A DNA stretch of 64,000 nucleotides from assembly GCF_036588685.1 (NCBI RefSeq), contig NW_026963314.1, forward strand, positions 1,109,001 through 1,173,000. Direction: 5' to 3'. Positions 11,001 to 22,260 of the stretch are shown here, piece after piece. The DNA comes from Mytilus trossulus. Lineage: Eukaryota > Mollusca > Bivalvia > Mytilida > Mytilidae. The position numbers and the translations under genes were made by a program. Position 1 is the stretch's first letter. Each line of letters opens with the position of its first letter. The notes beneath the pieces were generated by a model. The model made no database searches. It was not told the DNA's origin and was given only the letters and a program-made list of their open reading frames with translations.

Positions 11001-12189
11001 CATATATTTTAATAAATATAACATAGAATAGAAGGCAACGATATATCTGAAATATACAGATAATGAACTTTACATATAAATGCATATGAATATATCAATT
11101 TGTAGCATATAATGTATAATATGTTTAATTACACAATTGCAAATAAATAATAATGCAAAATACAGTTAAATGACCACTTTGAATGTAAACAATTTGTTAA
11201 TCAATGATAATGAAAACTGTTCACTAAAGTAAGTTGACCATACTACTATATAAAATACTATATAACAATGAAAGTTAATTGCAGATAAATAAGAAAATAT
11301 AAAGTTTAAAATACAATTAGCAAAGTAAATGAAATTAAATAACATATCTAAGTCAAAAACATTTAACCGTAACCTAATTTGAAAAACCCTTGAATGTAAA
11401 TACATTATAATGCTGGCTACGGCTCTTAATGTTGTTTCTGGTGTTTCTTATTCTGCATTGACAATATAGTTAAAAAGTACAATATAAAATAGTCAAACGG
11501 TGAACTGTTTAACTAGATAAAACTAGATAAAATAACTATTCAGTAAAGAAGTTTGTCCAATAGACAGTGGTGAGTTAATATCAAAGAGCCCAAATGGAGT
11601 ATTTTGGATTCATTGAACCATATAACACCAAAAAATGTTCAATATAGATAGAGCATTATAGTATAGCGTACAATAGTTATAAACTAAGTACAAAGTTGGG
11701 AATAATATCAAATAAATAATATGTATATAAATGAACTTGTCCACATTAAGATGCTGTGTCATTGACGAATATGTCATATATAACGGAAACACTGGTACAG
11801 TACACAATGAGACAGTACCTTATCTTTCCTTTATTATTTGTTTCGATAAGGTGTGGTCTGGTTTATGTCGCATTTCTTTTATTTGTGTGAATTGGTTACC
11901 ATGTCATTGATATATACAACATATCCTATTTAAGTAAATGCTAAAAAAAACTATAAGCCACGTTGGTTTGTTTTGTGTCGTTCAAGTATTGTCTGGTTGA
12001 CGTATTAGTGCAACATTGCTTATTTGTGTTGTTAGTGTTGGTTTTTTATGACGGATATGCCACATTGACAAATAAATAGAGTATTAATTTGTTCCATTAC
12101 AAAAATGGCGAATGTAGGTACACGTATCTGATTTTGGAAAGGATAAATCCTGCTTAATGAAGAATCTCTCTGATTCAAACAAAACAATC
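11001..12189. other. AT-rich stretch without recognisable genes
   Basis: Only short chance open frames occur. I see no splice-bounded coding segment, clear tandem repeat or terminal inverted repeat here. Confidence 0.4.
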
Positions 12190-12880
12190 TCTGAAACTGA
12201 CTTATCAAGATGCTTGATTTCTTGATTGACAACATATTTGTTACGTCCAATTGGAGAAAATGGTTTTGCTTTTTAAATGACGGAATTCCACTGGGAAACA
12301 ATTGTGCCCATCTTCTTGTTGACTGGTTATGAATCTGACTTCATACAGGAACTTCTTAGGAAGAAAGATAAGAAGTTAGCAATATCCTTTAACATTACGT
12401 TCCGCTATATAGATAATGTTCTCTCACTTAATAATACAAAATTTGGTTACTATGTTGAACGAATTTTTCCCATCAAACATGATATAAAGGATACCGCAGT
12501 TTTACAGACACAGATAAGTTTGCCTCATATCTTCACTTACATCAAGAAATTGATAATGAGGGCCGGTGGAAAACAAAACTTTATGACAAAAGAGATGATT
12601 TCAGCTTCTCAATTGTAAACTTTCTATTTCTATGTAGTAACATTTTAGCAGCGCCTATATACGTCTATATATCTCTTAATTGATACGATATTCCCGGGCT
12701 TGCGTTTCCTATCATGATTTCCTTAATGAAAATATTCAAACCAAGAGTTCCAAATGGTGAAGTTTAAGTCATCCCTTCGTAAGTTTAACAGACGCCATCA
12801 CGAGTTGGTTGACCGTTATGGAATAACCGTTTCAAAAATGATATCAGATATGTTCCTTATGTTGTTACCATCCTCAAATT
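12190..12880 (+). pseudogene. Penelope-like reverse transcriptase fragment
   Basis: Across frames the plus strand reads a segment like LDFLIDNIFVT, then NNCAHLLVDW, then SDFIQELLRKKDKKLAISFN and RYIDNVLSLNNTKFGYYVER, and later RHHELVDRYGI near 12790-12830. This order matches the C-terminal half of the reverse transcriptase in widespread Penelope-like or related elements, where the catalytic box is YIDD. Here it is YIDN, so a catalytic Asp is lost. Frameshifts follow near 12490-12600. There is no GIY-YIG endonuclease in sight. The family call is from motif memory. Confidence 0.65.
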
Positions 12881-12886
12881 ATCATA

Positions 12887-13150
12887 AATAAAGGCAACAG
12901 TAGTATACCGCTGTTCAAAACTCATAAATCCATGGACAAAAAACAAAATCGGGGCAACAAACCAAAACCGAGGGAAACGCATTAAATATAAGAGGAGAAC
13001 AACGACACAACACCGAAACGCAACAGCACACAGAAACGGACCAAGCAACAGACAATACACCACGAGAATAACAAATATAACATCAAAACCAAATACATGA
13101 ATATGGGATAGACAAGTACCGTGCCACGTCTTATCTCAAAAATAAGAGAA
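12887..13150 (+). repeat. Dispersed repeat family C, well-preserved copy
   Basis: Begins AATAAAGGCAACAGTAGTAT, then CGCTGTTCAAAACTCATAAA and CACCACGAGAATAACAAATA, and ends near TGCCACGTCTTATCTC. Reverse copies lie at 50608-50850 and 63640-63700, and a forward copy at 61166-61342. No conserved open frame. Confidence 0.85.
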
Positions 13151-13204
13151 AACAGAAACGACTCAACGTTAAAATGCAACACACACAGAAACGAACAATA
13201 TTAT

Positions 13205-13436
13205 AACAATGGCCATCTTCCTGACTTGGTACAGGACACTTTTGAAGGGGAATAAAAGTGGTGGGTTGAACCTGGTTTTAAGGCATGCCAAACCTCGCAC
13301 TTTAATGGCACAGTTAAATATAACATTGGAATGAAAACAAAATATTACAGGACTACAATACAAATAAAAAGCAGAACATATTAGACAAAGAAAAGCATGA
13401 TTAATAGATAACAAAAAGCATCAGGTTTAAAATTCA
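13205..13436 (-). repeat. Reverse-oriented family D-related repeat
   Basis: Contains CTTCCTGACTTGGTACAGGA, the complement of the family D phrase TCCTGTACCAAGTCAGGAAG, plus GGTTGAACCTGGTTTTA. Confidence 0.6.
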
Positions 13437-13945
13437 ATACGCCAAAAAACGCGTCTAGTCCACACGAGACTCACCAGTGACGAAAAAAATACAAAATTGT
13501 ACAGCACTGAATATCAAAAGTTGAAAAGGTTTTGCCAAATACGGCATTGTTTGTATGCCCAGGATAAGAACATTCATATTATGTAAAACAATTCACACTA
13601 TTGCAAACAGTAAATTTTAACAAATGAATATGAAAGAGATATACATAATGAAACTGAAGTAAAAACTAATTACAGAATACTAAACCCGAATACATAACGC
13701 CCAGATATACAAGATCGAAAGTGAAAAAAGTACAAAGTTGTACAGCACTGAAGATCAAAAGTTGAAAAGGTTTTGCTAAATACGGCATTGTATTATGCCC
13801 GGGATAAGAACACTATTATATAGAACGATTCATGCTATTGCAAACAGTAAATTTTAACAAATGAATGTGAAAGATATATTCATAATGAACTAAAGTATTA
13901 ACTTATTACAGAAAACTAAACCCGAATACATTATGCCAAGTTCAA
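13437..13945 (+). repeat. Diverged family A repeat, tandem units of about 240 bp
   Basis: Starts with ACGCCAAAAAACGCGTCTAG and GAGACTCACCAGTGACG, a diverged family A head. Two tandem units follow, starting near 13478 and 13722, each with TACAGCACTGAA, AAAGTTGAAAAGGTTTTGC and GCAAACAGTAAATTTTAAC. Confidence 0.75.
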
Positions 13946-14217
13946 TACAGCATAGACACACCAGAATCAGTCCAGGCGTTAACGCAATTAAAAAAAAATT
14001 GACGTCACATACGATGGCGAAAAGGCAAACGTTATGCTACATTTGAATTTATAAAATTTAGAAACAGCATGACGTCACACATGAATCCTGATACTTTTGA
14101 TAACTATGAAAAACTATAATTTAAAAGTGAGCTAGAATTAGGATTGCTTTAAGATTATATTAAAACTATAAATGTGACCTACATGTACCACATTAGACTA
14201 TTTACCGGATTTTTAAT

Positions 14218-14455
14218 AGTCTATGCAACACGAAGGGTGTCACATGTGGAACAGGATATGCTTATTCTTCCGAAACACATGAAATCATCCTCCAGTTTCT
14301 GTTGGAGTTCGTGTTGTTTGGTCTTTAGTTTTCTAGGTTATCTTCTGTTCTATTAATTGTCTGTCTTTTTATCTTTTATCCATGGCATTATCAGTTTAGT
14401 TTCAATCTATGAGTTTGACTGTTCCCCTGGTATCTTACGCCCCTCTTTTTTCAAT
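14218..14455 (+). repeat. Dispersed mussel-type repeat
   Basis: Contains GGGTGTCACATGTGGAACAG, CCATGGCATTATCAGTTTAG and GAGTTTGACTGTTCCCCTGG. A related piece is at 47820-47960. I recognise the phrases from common mussel repeats. Confidence 0.65.
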
Positions 14456-14540
14456 TGACTTGTTTGGTTGCTGTCTCATTGACGAATATGCCCAGTTAAC
14501 ATCATGCTCACTGCACGTTCGTACATGTAGGTGGCATGTT

Positions 14541-15035
14541 GCAAGTCATACTTTGAACCACACCATTATTTTATTTAGTATTATTACTTTTACTGTTAAG
14601 TCTGGTTTTTGTTATATCTACTTTACGTGAGTCTACATTTATGTATGCCGTCATACGACACAATTATCTTTATGTCTACCTGACAAGTGTGCGAATTTCA
14701 AACGCGCAATTTTACACCAGTAATGAAAACCTTCTATCATTTATGGGTAGACTTTACATAGATAAATTCAGCCGTATTTGGCGTGAAACTGTACTTATGT
14801 ATCCCGTCATACTTTGAACCACACTATTATTTTATTTATTATTATTACTTTTACTGTTAAGTCTGTTTTTTGTTAAATCTACTTTACGTGAGTCTGCATT
14901 TATGTATGCCGTCATACGACAAAATTATTTTTATGTCTACCTGTACGAATTTCAAACGCTAAATTTTACACCAGTTGAAAACCTTCTATCATTTATGGAT
15001 AGACTTTACATAGATAAATTCAGCCGTATAAGAAA
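14541..15035. repeat. Tandem duplication, about 260-bp unit
   Basis: CATACTTTGAACCACAC occurs at about 14550 and again at about 14810. Each is followed by the same sequence through TACTTTACGTGAGTCT, AAAACCTTCTATCATTTATG and AGATAAATTCAGCCGTAT. Confidence 0.85.
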
Positions 15036-15219
15036 GGCAAAATGAGAATGTTAAATTGATGTATGCCTTTTTTTGCTTCTTTGTTACATTTGTTGTTTAT
15101 GTAGTGATATTAAGATGATAACACAATATTGACTGTTGTACTCCTATTTTTGACATTTTTACTCTTTGAGTATGTTTGTTTTGTTCATACATCGTTGACA
15201 ATGTAATGGAATTTGATGC

Positions 15220-15430
15220 GACTGTCATACAAGTGAGAGGTTTAGCTAGCTATAAAACCAGGTTCAATCCACCATTTTCTATATTAGAAAATGCCTGTAC
15301 CAAGTCAGGGATATGACAGTTGTTATCCATTCGTTTGATGTGTTTGGACTTTTGATTTTGCCTTTTGATTTTTGATTTTCCTTTTTGAATTTTCCTCGGA
15401 GTTCAGTATTTTTACTTTTTTCTGTCCTAA
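15220..15430 (+). repeat. Dispersed repeat family D, best copy
   Basis: GTGAGAGGTTTAGCTAGCTA, AAAACCAGGTTCAATCCACC and GCCTGTACCAAGTCAGGGAT are all present. The GGTTCAATCC string resembles a pol III B box. Confidence 0.75.
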
Positions 15431-15719
15431 TCCGCGTTTACTCTTATTTTTAGAGACAGTCAGCACACTTCGACTGCTTCATTTTTTATGACATACCTTT
15501 TATCTATACTGTAAATGTGTTTACGTCTGAGAATGTAATAGTGCGCCACTGGTCCTTAAGCAACAACCAATCAACCATAGGCTTAAATGCTACATTGTTG
15601 TATGTGTGCCAATGAGTTACATGATACATCTGTGTTATGATTCCTTTGTCATTGATTTATGATACATGATAGTCTATGATATGTCTCGTTTACCTTTTTC
15701 ACATTTAAAAAAATGTAGC

Positions 15720-17196
15720 TGTTTCATTGCTAGTACTTGTGTCGTCAATGTTGTATTTCATTTGCCGTTTTATTATCTGCATCGTAAGGGTATAGTCTTA
15801 TTTACGTACATTCCAAAACTTTTTGTTATCTGCTTCGTACGGATATAGTCCCTGTGACGTATATTCAATATCTTTTTATTATCTGTGTCATAAGGGTATA
15901 GTTTCATAAACGTATATTCCACATCTTTTTTTATTATCGGTGTCATAAGAGTATAGTCTCATTTACATATATTCCAAATCTTTTTATTATCTGTGTCGTA
16001 AGGTTGTAGTCTAATTGACGTATATTCCACGATTTTTTGTTATCTGCTTCGTAAGGGTATAGTCTCAGTGACGTATATTCTACATCGTTTTACTATCTGT
16101 GTCATAAGGGTATAGTCTCATAAACATATTCAACATCCGTCTTAGTATCTATGTCATAAGGATATAGTCTCATTTTCATTTATTCCAACTCTTTTTTTAT
16201 TATTTGTGTCACAACAGTATAGACTCAGTGACGTATATTTTACATTTTTTTATTATCTGCGTCGTAAGGGTTTAGTCTCAGTGACGCACATTCCATATAT
16301 TTTTATATCTGCTTTTTAAGGGTAAAGTCGCAGTGACGTATATTTCACATCTTTTTTTAGTTGCATCGTTAGGGTATAGTCTCACTGACGTATATTCCAT
16401 ATCTATTTTATTATATTATTCGTACGGATATCGGCTCAGTGACGTGTATTCCACATCTTTTTATCAGCTGCATCGTTAGGGTATAGTCTCAAAGACGTAT
16501 ATTCCACATCTTTTTAATATTGGCGTCGTAAGAGTAGATTATTATTGACATGTATTCCATATATCTTTATAAACTGTGTAATTAGGGTATAGTCTCATAG
16601 ACGAATATTCCAAATCTTTTTTATTAACTGTTCCAGGAAATAGTCTCATTGACGAATATTCCACATCTTTTTTGAGTTGCATAGTTAGGGTAAAGTCTCA
16701 CTGACGCATATTCTATATCTATTTTATTATTTTAGTCGTATGGATATCGGCTCAGTGACGGGAATTCCACATCTTTTGATTATCTGCATCGTAAGGGTAT
16801 AGTTTCAGTGATATATGTTTCTCATCTTTTTATTATCTGCGTCGTGAGGGTATAGTTTGATCATAGTCTCATTGACGTATATCACACATCATTTTATTAT
16901 CTTCGTCGTAAAGGAAAAGTCATTGACTTATGTTCCTTATCTTTTTATTATCTGCGTCGTAAGAGTATTGTCTCATTGACATATTCTATACATCGTTTTA
17001 TTATCTGCGTCGAAAGGGTCATCGACGTATATAACACATCTTTTTATTATCTGCGATGTAAGGGTATATTATCATTGACGTATATTCCTCATCGTTTTAT
17101 TATTTGCGTCGTAAGCGTATAGTCTTATTGATGTATATTCAACATCTGTTTATTATCTGCGTCGCAAGGGTATAGTCTCAGTGACATATATTCCAC
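15720..17196. repeat. 53-bp satellite array, left part
   Basis: About 27 head-to-tail monomers of roughly 53 bp. A typical monomer is TATCTGCGTCGTAAGGGTAT, AGTCTCATTGACGTATATTC, CACATCTTTTTAT. The array stops inside a monomer at 17196 (TTCCAC) and resumes at 27988, where the retroelement ends. Most monomers carry TGACGTA, close to a CRE/ATF site. Confidence 0.93.
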
Positions 17197-17270
17197 TTAA
17201 ATTCTCCCTCGCCATGCTCGTCCGAATTTAAAACATTTCTTTACTAAATTAGTTGCTCGCGGTAACTACG
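17197..17270 (-). repeat. Split direct repeat B2 (element 3' end)
   Basis: TTAAATTCTCCCTCGCCATG then CTCGTCC, AAAACATTTCTTTACTAAAT and GTTGCTCGCGGTAAC. It matches B1 at 17658, which carries about 40-50 extra bases before TTAGTTGCTCGC. Confidence 0.88.
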
Positions 17271-17417
17271 TTTTTCTTTTCTAGGAAGCAATGTTTAATT
17301 ACATTATAAACCAACATATTATAAATACAAACACATTTGTCCAATACATTTAAATGGACTATAATTAAACAATTCATAAACATATATATGTTCACATTCT
17401 TATGACACAATACACTG

Positions 17418-17657
17418 CAAAAACTGTCGTAGTAACTGTGAGCGAGCACTTTCGATAAATGACACCCGCAAATTTTCTTTAAATAATATAACGGGACCCC
17501 ACCTTTTAAACCGCCAAAGTATTTCACGAGCATATTTTACCATCTATATTTATAACCAAAACAAGAACGTGTAATACAACTACTCTCACTAACCAACCTT
17601 GAACTTATAAATACTCAAAGGGGAACAAACACCAAGTCTCAACGAAAAGAAATTTAA
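17418..17657 (-). repeat. Split direct repeat A2
   Basis: Runs from TGCAAAAACTGTCGTAG to GAAAAGAAATTTAA and is nearly identical to 27746-27987 in the same orientation. Shared phrases include AACGGGACCCCACCTTTTAA and CTCACTAACCAACCTTGAAC. Confidence 0.93.
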
Positions 17658-17772
17658 TTAAATTCTCCCTCGCCATGCTCGTCCAATTTTAAAACATTTC
17701 TTTACTAAATCATTGGTATAATGAATAAAACAAAACTCTAGATATAGGTTTAGTTGCTCGCAGTAACTTCGA
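17658..17772 (-). repeat. Split direct repeat B1, abutting A2
   Basis: Same start as B2 (TTAAATTCTCCCTCGCCATG), directly joined to the end of A2. It includes an extra stretch with GGTATAATGAATAAAACAAA that is missing from B2. Confidence 0.9.
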
Positions 17773-17800
17773 CATATCAAAGGAATAAATGAAATATGAA

Positions 17801-18784
17801 TTAAATGCCAAAATTCAAAGAAACTGCCATTTGTGATTGAATGTTATCTTTATTGTAACCATCTTTAGATCTATCGAATGACCAACGACCGTGCGCTTTC
17901 AGTAATCTCTCTGAAATACCAAAATTAGCTGCAGTAGAAGCCCCACCACTTCTTAAACTATGCAAACCAAATTTGCTCTTATCTAATCCTATAGATTCCA
18001 ATGCCACAAGCAAAATCTCTCGTGCCCTGGTATAAGAAAGTGGAGAATTCTTACTTCACAACTTATGAATGCCTCTAGGTTTTAAAAAACACAATGCGCG
18101 GAAAATATACTGATCAGAATCTAACTCAATGTTAGCTAACTGTAAATATCTTAATAACCACTTAACGGGACAAAGATTTCATCCGGTTTTAGAAATAATA
18201 ACTGTACTACCTCGCCTATAAATATCGGTTTTACTCTTTTCTGAAAGATTAAACATATAACTAACAAAAAAAGTAATATGTTTTGACTTTATAGCAGCTA
18301 ATTCACTGTATCTTAGGAAACCTGAAAAACCTAATAAATTTAACACACATATTCTCAAACTAGACAAATCATTCTCTATACCATATTAAGAAATAATCAT
18401 CTGTAAAATTTTAGGTGTGACTGGTTGTTTTTCATTTATTTTTTTACCACCCTCGACAATCAAGGAAAGAAATTCATCTGAACAAGGATTGTCTTTAAAG
18501 TTCTTATCATGATGCCAGTTAATAGAATAATAATTACACTCCAAAACTGACACACTAATTCCTTGCTGAATAAGTTCACCAATATAAAGCGAAATAGTAG
18601 TAGATGTAGCTTGTGAATACTGTAGTCCGAACAAAACACACCATTTCCGAATTTTTTCAAAATAAATACGATATTTATTATAAGTAGACTTGGCTTTAGA
18701 TGATTCGATAATAGACGGTAACACTTCAATCACACTGGCTAATCTTTGATTATTGCCATAATCTTCAAACTGTTCCCATTGAGA
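17801..18784 (-). pseudogene. Tyrosine recombinase of the Ngaro/PAT-type element
   Basis: A single frame spans about 328 codons with three stops (near 18383, 18179 and 18055) and no frameshift. The N-terminal core-binding part includes SSKAKSTYNKYRIYFEKIRK. The catalytic part shows GFSGFLRYSEL (first catalytic Arg), GLHSLRSGGAS (His-x-x-Arg), AHGRW and DGYNKD (catalytic Tyr). These are the signature blocks of DIRS/Ngaro recombinases, which insert a circular cDNA. The frame opens at SQWEQFEDYG right after TTTATAG, which is either a stop or a splice acceptor. The three stops mean it is dead unless read through. Confidence 0.9.
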
Positions 18785-19198
18785 CTATAAATAGACAAAA
18801 GAATAAATGAAAATCAAAATTTTTGAATGATATCTGTATACATAAATTTAACTATACAACATTCCATGGTGAACTTTGCAACCAATCGCATCGACCCAGC
18901 GACCTAATACATAATGTTCATACATTATAATAAATAATATTCATACATTACAACATTCCATGGTGCAACTTTGCAACCAAATACGTCGCTCCCAGCGATT
19001 TAACAAATAATGTTCATACATAAAATTTCACACTCATCGGTAATTCACATATTTCATAAAAATAAACATTAGCTAAAATCAACTAACAGTACCAACACGT
19101 GACTGTTAAATGGCTGTTTTGCAAAAATACTATTGTCATGACTGTGATCCAGCCACAAACATTTTTTTTTTGATTTTTATATTCTCTAAAATCCTTTA
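18785..19198 (-). other. Spacer between RT and recombinase, possible intron
   Basis: This stretch separates the RT/RNase H frame from the recombinase frame. It ends, reading on the minus strand, in TTTTGTCTATTTATAG, which looks like a splice acceptor. It holds two tandem copies of about 93 bp with ACAACATTCCATGGTG and TAATGTTCATACAT (about 18857-18948 and 18950-19025). The 19198 side is the LINE insertion point. Confidence 0.5.
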
Positions 19199-19647
19199 CG
19201 CTGTGAGAAAAATACTCCTATTTGTGTATCATGAAAATCCAAAAAGTAAATTTGCGCAAAATACAAAATCTCTTCTAGAGGTTCTATGCAACAGACACAT
19301 CAACCTGAAAAAGAAAATAAACGTAATAATGATTTATTTTTTATTTTTCTTAAACAAACATGTGAACAAGTATATGATTATCACACACAACATAAAATTC
19401 ATCATCATGATTAATGTTGGTTTTAACATGTTTAAACACATGACACTACGTAATTTAGAAATAAAATTCAACTGTTATCTATATTATTTATATGTGTATA
19501 ATTTAAATGTGTATGTAAACAATTTCTGTGTGTATATTAACAATATGATATCAACTTATTTACTTTTTAAGCTTAACCTTTTGTCTCTATTGTATAATTC
19601 TGAAGATACGTGTATGACGTGTAATATAAAAATAAATAATCTCTATA

Positions 19648-20384
19648 ATGAGTGAAAAACTAAATATATGTTCCTTAAACTGTCAAGGCTTCGGGCAAAA
19701 AGAAAAGAGAGAAAGATTAAACCTATGGTGCAAAAACCAAAAATGTAATATTTTATTCATACAAGAATCACACTTTATTGAAAAACATGAAAATTTCATA
19801 AACAATGAGATAAAAGGGAAACTTTACCATAGTTTCTGAAATTCACAATCAAGAGGCGTAACAATTCTTATAAAAGATAACATAAAAAATAAAACTATTA
19901 ATGAAACTAGAGATAATGATGGAAGAATAATACTCATTTACATAGAACTTGATGGTAATATTTTTACGCTACTAAATATATATGCTCCGAAAATTCGTCA
20001 AAATAGAAACTCTTTTTTTCAAAAAAGTAAACAATATCATTAACAATAACCGCTTAGGAATATTAATAATGGGGGCTGATATGAATGAAAGTTTAACTTC
20101 ATTTGATAGAAAAAGTATTAGCCCTAATAATCAAAATAAACCTGTTAACAGTTTAAAGCAACTTATAAAAAAATATAAACTTATTGATATTTGGAGAGAA
20201 CTAAATCAAAACAGCAGTCAATTTACACGGAGAAGAAAAAAACAATAAAAGTGTTGCAAGCAGAATTGATTTTTTTCTAATAAGCCCATATATAAGACCG
20301 CACATAATATCAGCAGACATAAGACCTGCACTAATATCACATACAGATCATCAAGCAATCTCTTTACAAATAAGACTTAAAGCT
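19648..20384 (+). pseudogene. LINE endonuclease domain
   Basis: Begins MSEKLNICSLNCQGFGQKEK and shows FIQESH (catalytic Glu), SRGVTILI, NIYAPK, GADMN (normally GGDFN), SRIDFFLIS and TDHQAI (normally SDH), the ordered motifs of LINE APE endonucleases that nick the target DNA. An in-frame TGA at 19840 and frameshifts at the T/A runs near 20015 and 20240 break it. It continues after a stop into the linker starting at 20412. Confidence 0.88.
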
Positions 20385-22260
20385 TAAAATAAAGGCAAAG
20401 GATTCTTTAAGATGAATAATAGTATACTGAATGATACAAAATACAAAGAAATAATAATTAAACTAATTGATACTCATCAAGAAAAAATACTCACCAAAAA
20501 TAATGATCCTCGAGTTACTTGGGACATTTTCAAAACTGAAGTAAGGGAGGCAACCATTGCATACTGCAAACAAAAGGCTGCTGAAAGTAAAAATGAAATT
20601 AAACATTTAGAAAATAAGTTAAAATTCTTAAATGAAAAATCATGTAATTTTCAACATCTTAAAAAAGAAATAAATAATGTAGACAACAATTTACAAAATT
20701 TATATGTAAAAGAAACTAGAGGTGCACAAATTAGATCCCGAGTCAGATGGGCAGAGGAAGGGGAAAAATACAACAAAATATTTTTTGGGTCTTGAAAAAT
20801 CAAGACAAACCAAGAAAACCATTTCCGCCCTTAGAAATGACCATGGTAATATTGATACAGACGCGTCTGATATTCTTATTCTAGGGAAAAATTACTACCA
20901 AAATTTGTATAAAATTACTAAACCGGACCCTTCAGAAATAAAAAAAAATATATAAGTCAAACAAAGATAGATCACTCACTATCCAATAATAACAGTAAAC
21001 TATTGGGGGGCAACCTAACATTAGAAGAATGTACAAATGCTATATTTAACATGAAACTAAATAAATCCCCTGGACTAGATGGTCTCAGTGTAGAATTTTA
21101 TCGAACATTTTGGTCATACCTAAAAGAATCTGCAGTGAAAGTATTTAATACATGTTATGAAAAACAATGACAACTCTCCAAAAAATAGGTGTTATCTCCT
21201 TATTATATACAAAAAAATGATCCATTATCATTAGATAACTACAGGCCAATCACTTTATTAAATGTAGACACTAAGCTTATGGCCTATGCCTTAGCGCAAA
21301 GATTAAAGATAGTGTTGTCCAAAATTATTCATAGCGATCAGAATGGATATATAAAAAAATCGGTACATAGGTTTTAACATTCGCCAGATTCAAGATATTA
21401 TAGACTACTCAGAAAAATTTAATATAGATTGGGTTTTATTGTTCATAGACTTTTCCAAAGCCTTTGATTCTTTAGATTGGCCCTTCATGTATGAATCTCT
21501 TCTTACATTTGGAATACCACACTCCTTCTTAAAATGGGTTAAAACGTTATACAATGATACTAAAGGATGCCTGTCTAATAACGGCTGGATCTCAGAAACC
21601 TATAGTCTTCACCGTGGTATAAAACAAGGATGTCCGTTAAGTTCTCTTATTTTTGTTATAGCAGTTGAAATTCTGGACTGTAGAGTAAGACAAGATTCAA
21701 ACATTAAAGGGTTTCAAATTAAACTTGATGAAAAAACGCATAGTTTAAAAATTTCCCAATTGGCTGATGACACAACACTCTTTCTCAGTTCAAAAAATGA
21801 AATACACCAAGCATTAAACCTAATAGAAATATTTGGAACACTTTCTGGTTTAAAACTGAATAAATCTAAAACAGAAGGTATATGGTTAGGTAGACTTAAA
21901 CATTGTAAAGATAACATTGAAAATATACACTGGAGCAAAGAACCAATTAAAAGTCTAGGTGTTTACTTTGGATTAGATAAAAGTGAATGTGACAAATTAA
22001 ATATTGAAAAAACAAAAAAAAATAATACTTGATTGGGAAAAAAGAAATTTAACCATAATAGGACGAATAACAGTTGTTAAGTCGCTTATTTTACCTAATC
22101 TTACTTTTTTGACTTTGGTTCTTTCAATACCCCAAATGTACATAAAAGATTTAAAAAAAATTGTTTATAACTTTATATGGAATAAAAAACAAGAAAAGGT
22201 AAAACGTTCAACACTAACCAAAGATTACACAAATGGAGGTCTAAAAAATGACAGACATTG
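20385..22260 (+). pseudogene. LINE linker and reverse transcriptase domain
   Basis: After a linker (NNSILNDTKYKEIIIKLI, then RSRVRWAEEGEK and FLGLEKSRQTKKTI) come the RT motifs in order: NKSPGLDGLSVEFY, NYRPITLLNVDTKLMAYALA, FIDFSKAFDSLDW, LHRGIKQGCPLSSLIF, SQLADDTTLFLS (catalytic ADD, usually YADD), SGLKLNKSKTEGIWLG and SLGVYFG. This motif set fits the L1/Tx1 group. Frameshifts near 20795, 20955, 21168-21190, 21377 and 22020 inactivate it. The longest intact piece is 21439-22032. Confidence 0.9.

Noticed and set aside
15262..15271. tRNA gene or certain SINE promoter at the GGTTCAATCC string
   Set aside because: There is no cloverleaf and no convincing A box at the right distance. Noted only as a hint for family D.
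15720..17196. CRISPR-like reading of the 53-bp repeats
   Set aside because: The whole 53-bp unit repeats with no unique spacer, so it is a satellite.
19110..19655. 181-codon plus-strand open frame before the LINE endonuclease, possibly ORF1
   Set aside because: It crosses the LINE insertion point at 19198/19199, so its first part is host-element DNA. It has no Gag, RRM or zinc-knuckle features and consists of AT-rich low-complexity residues.
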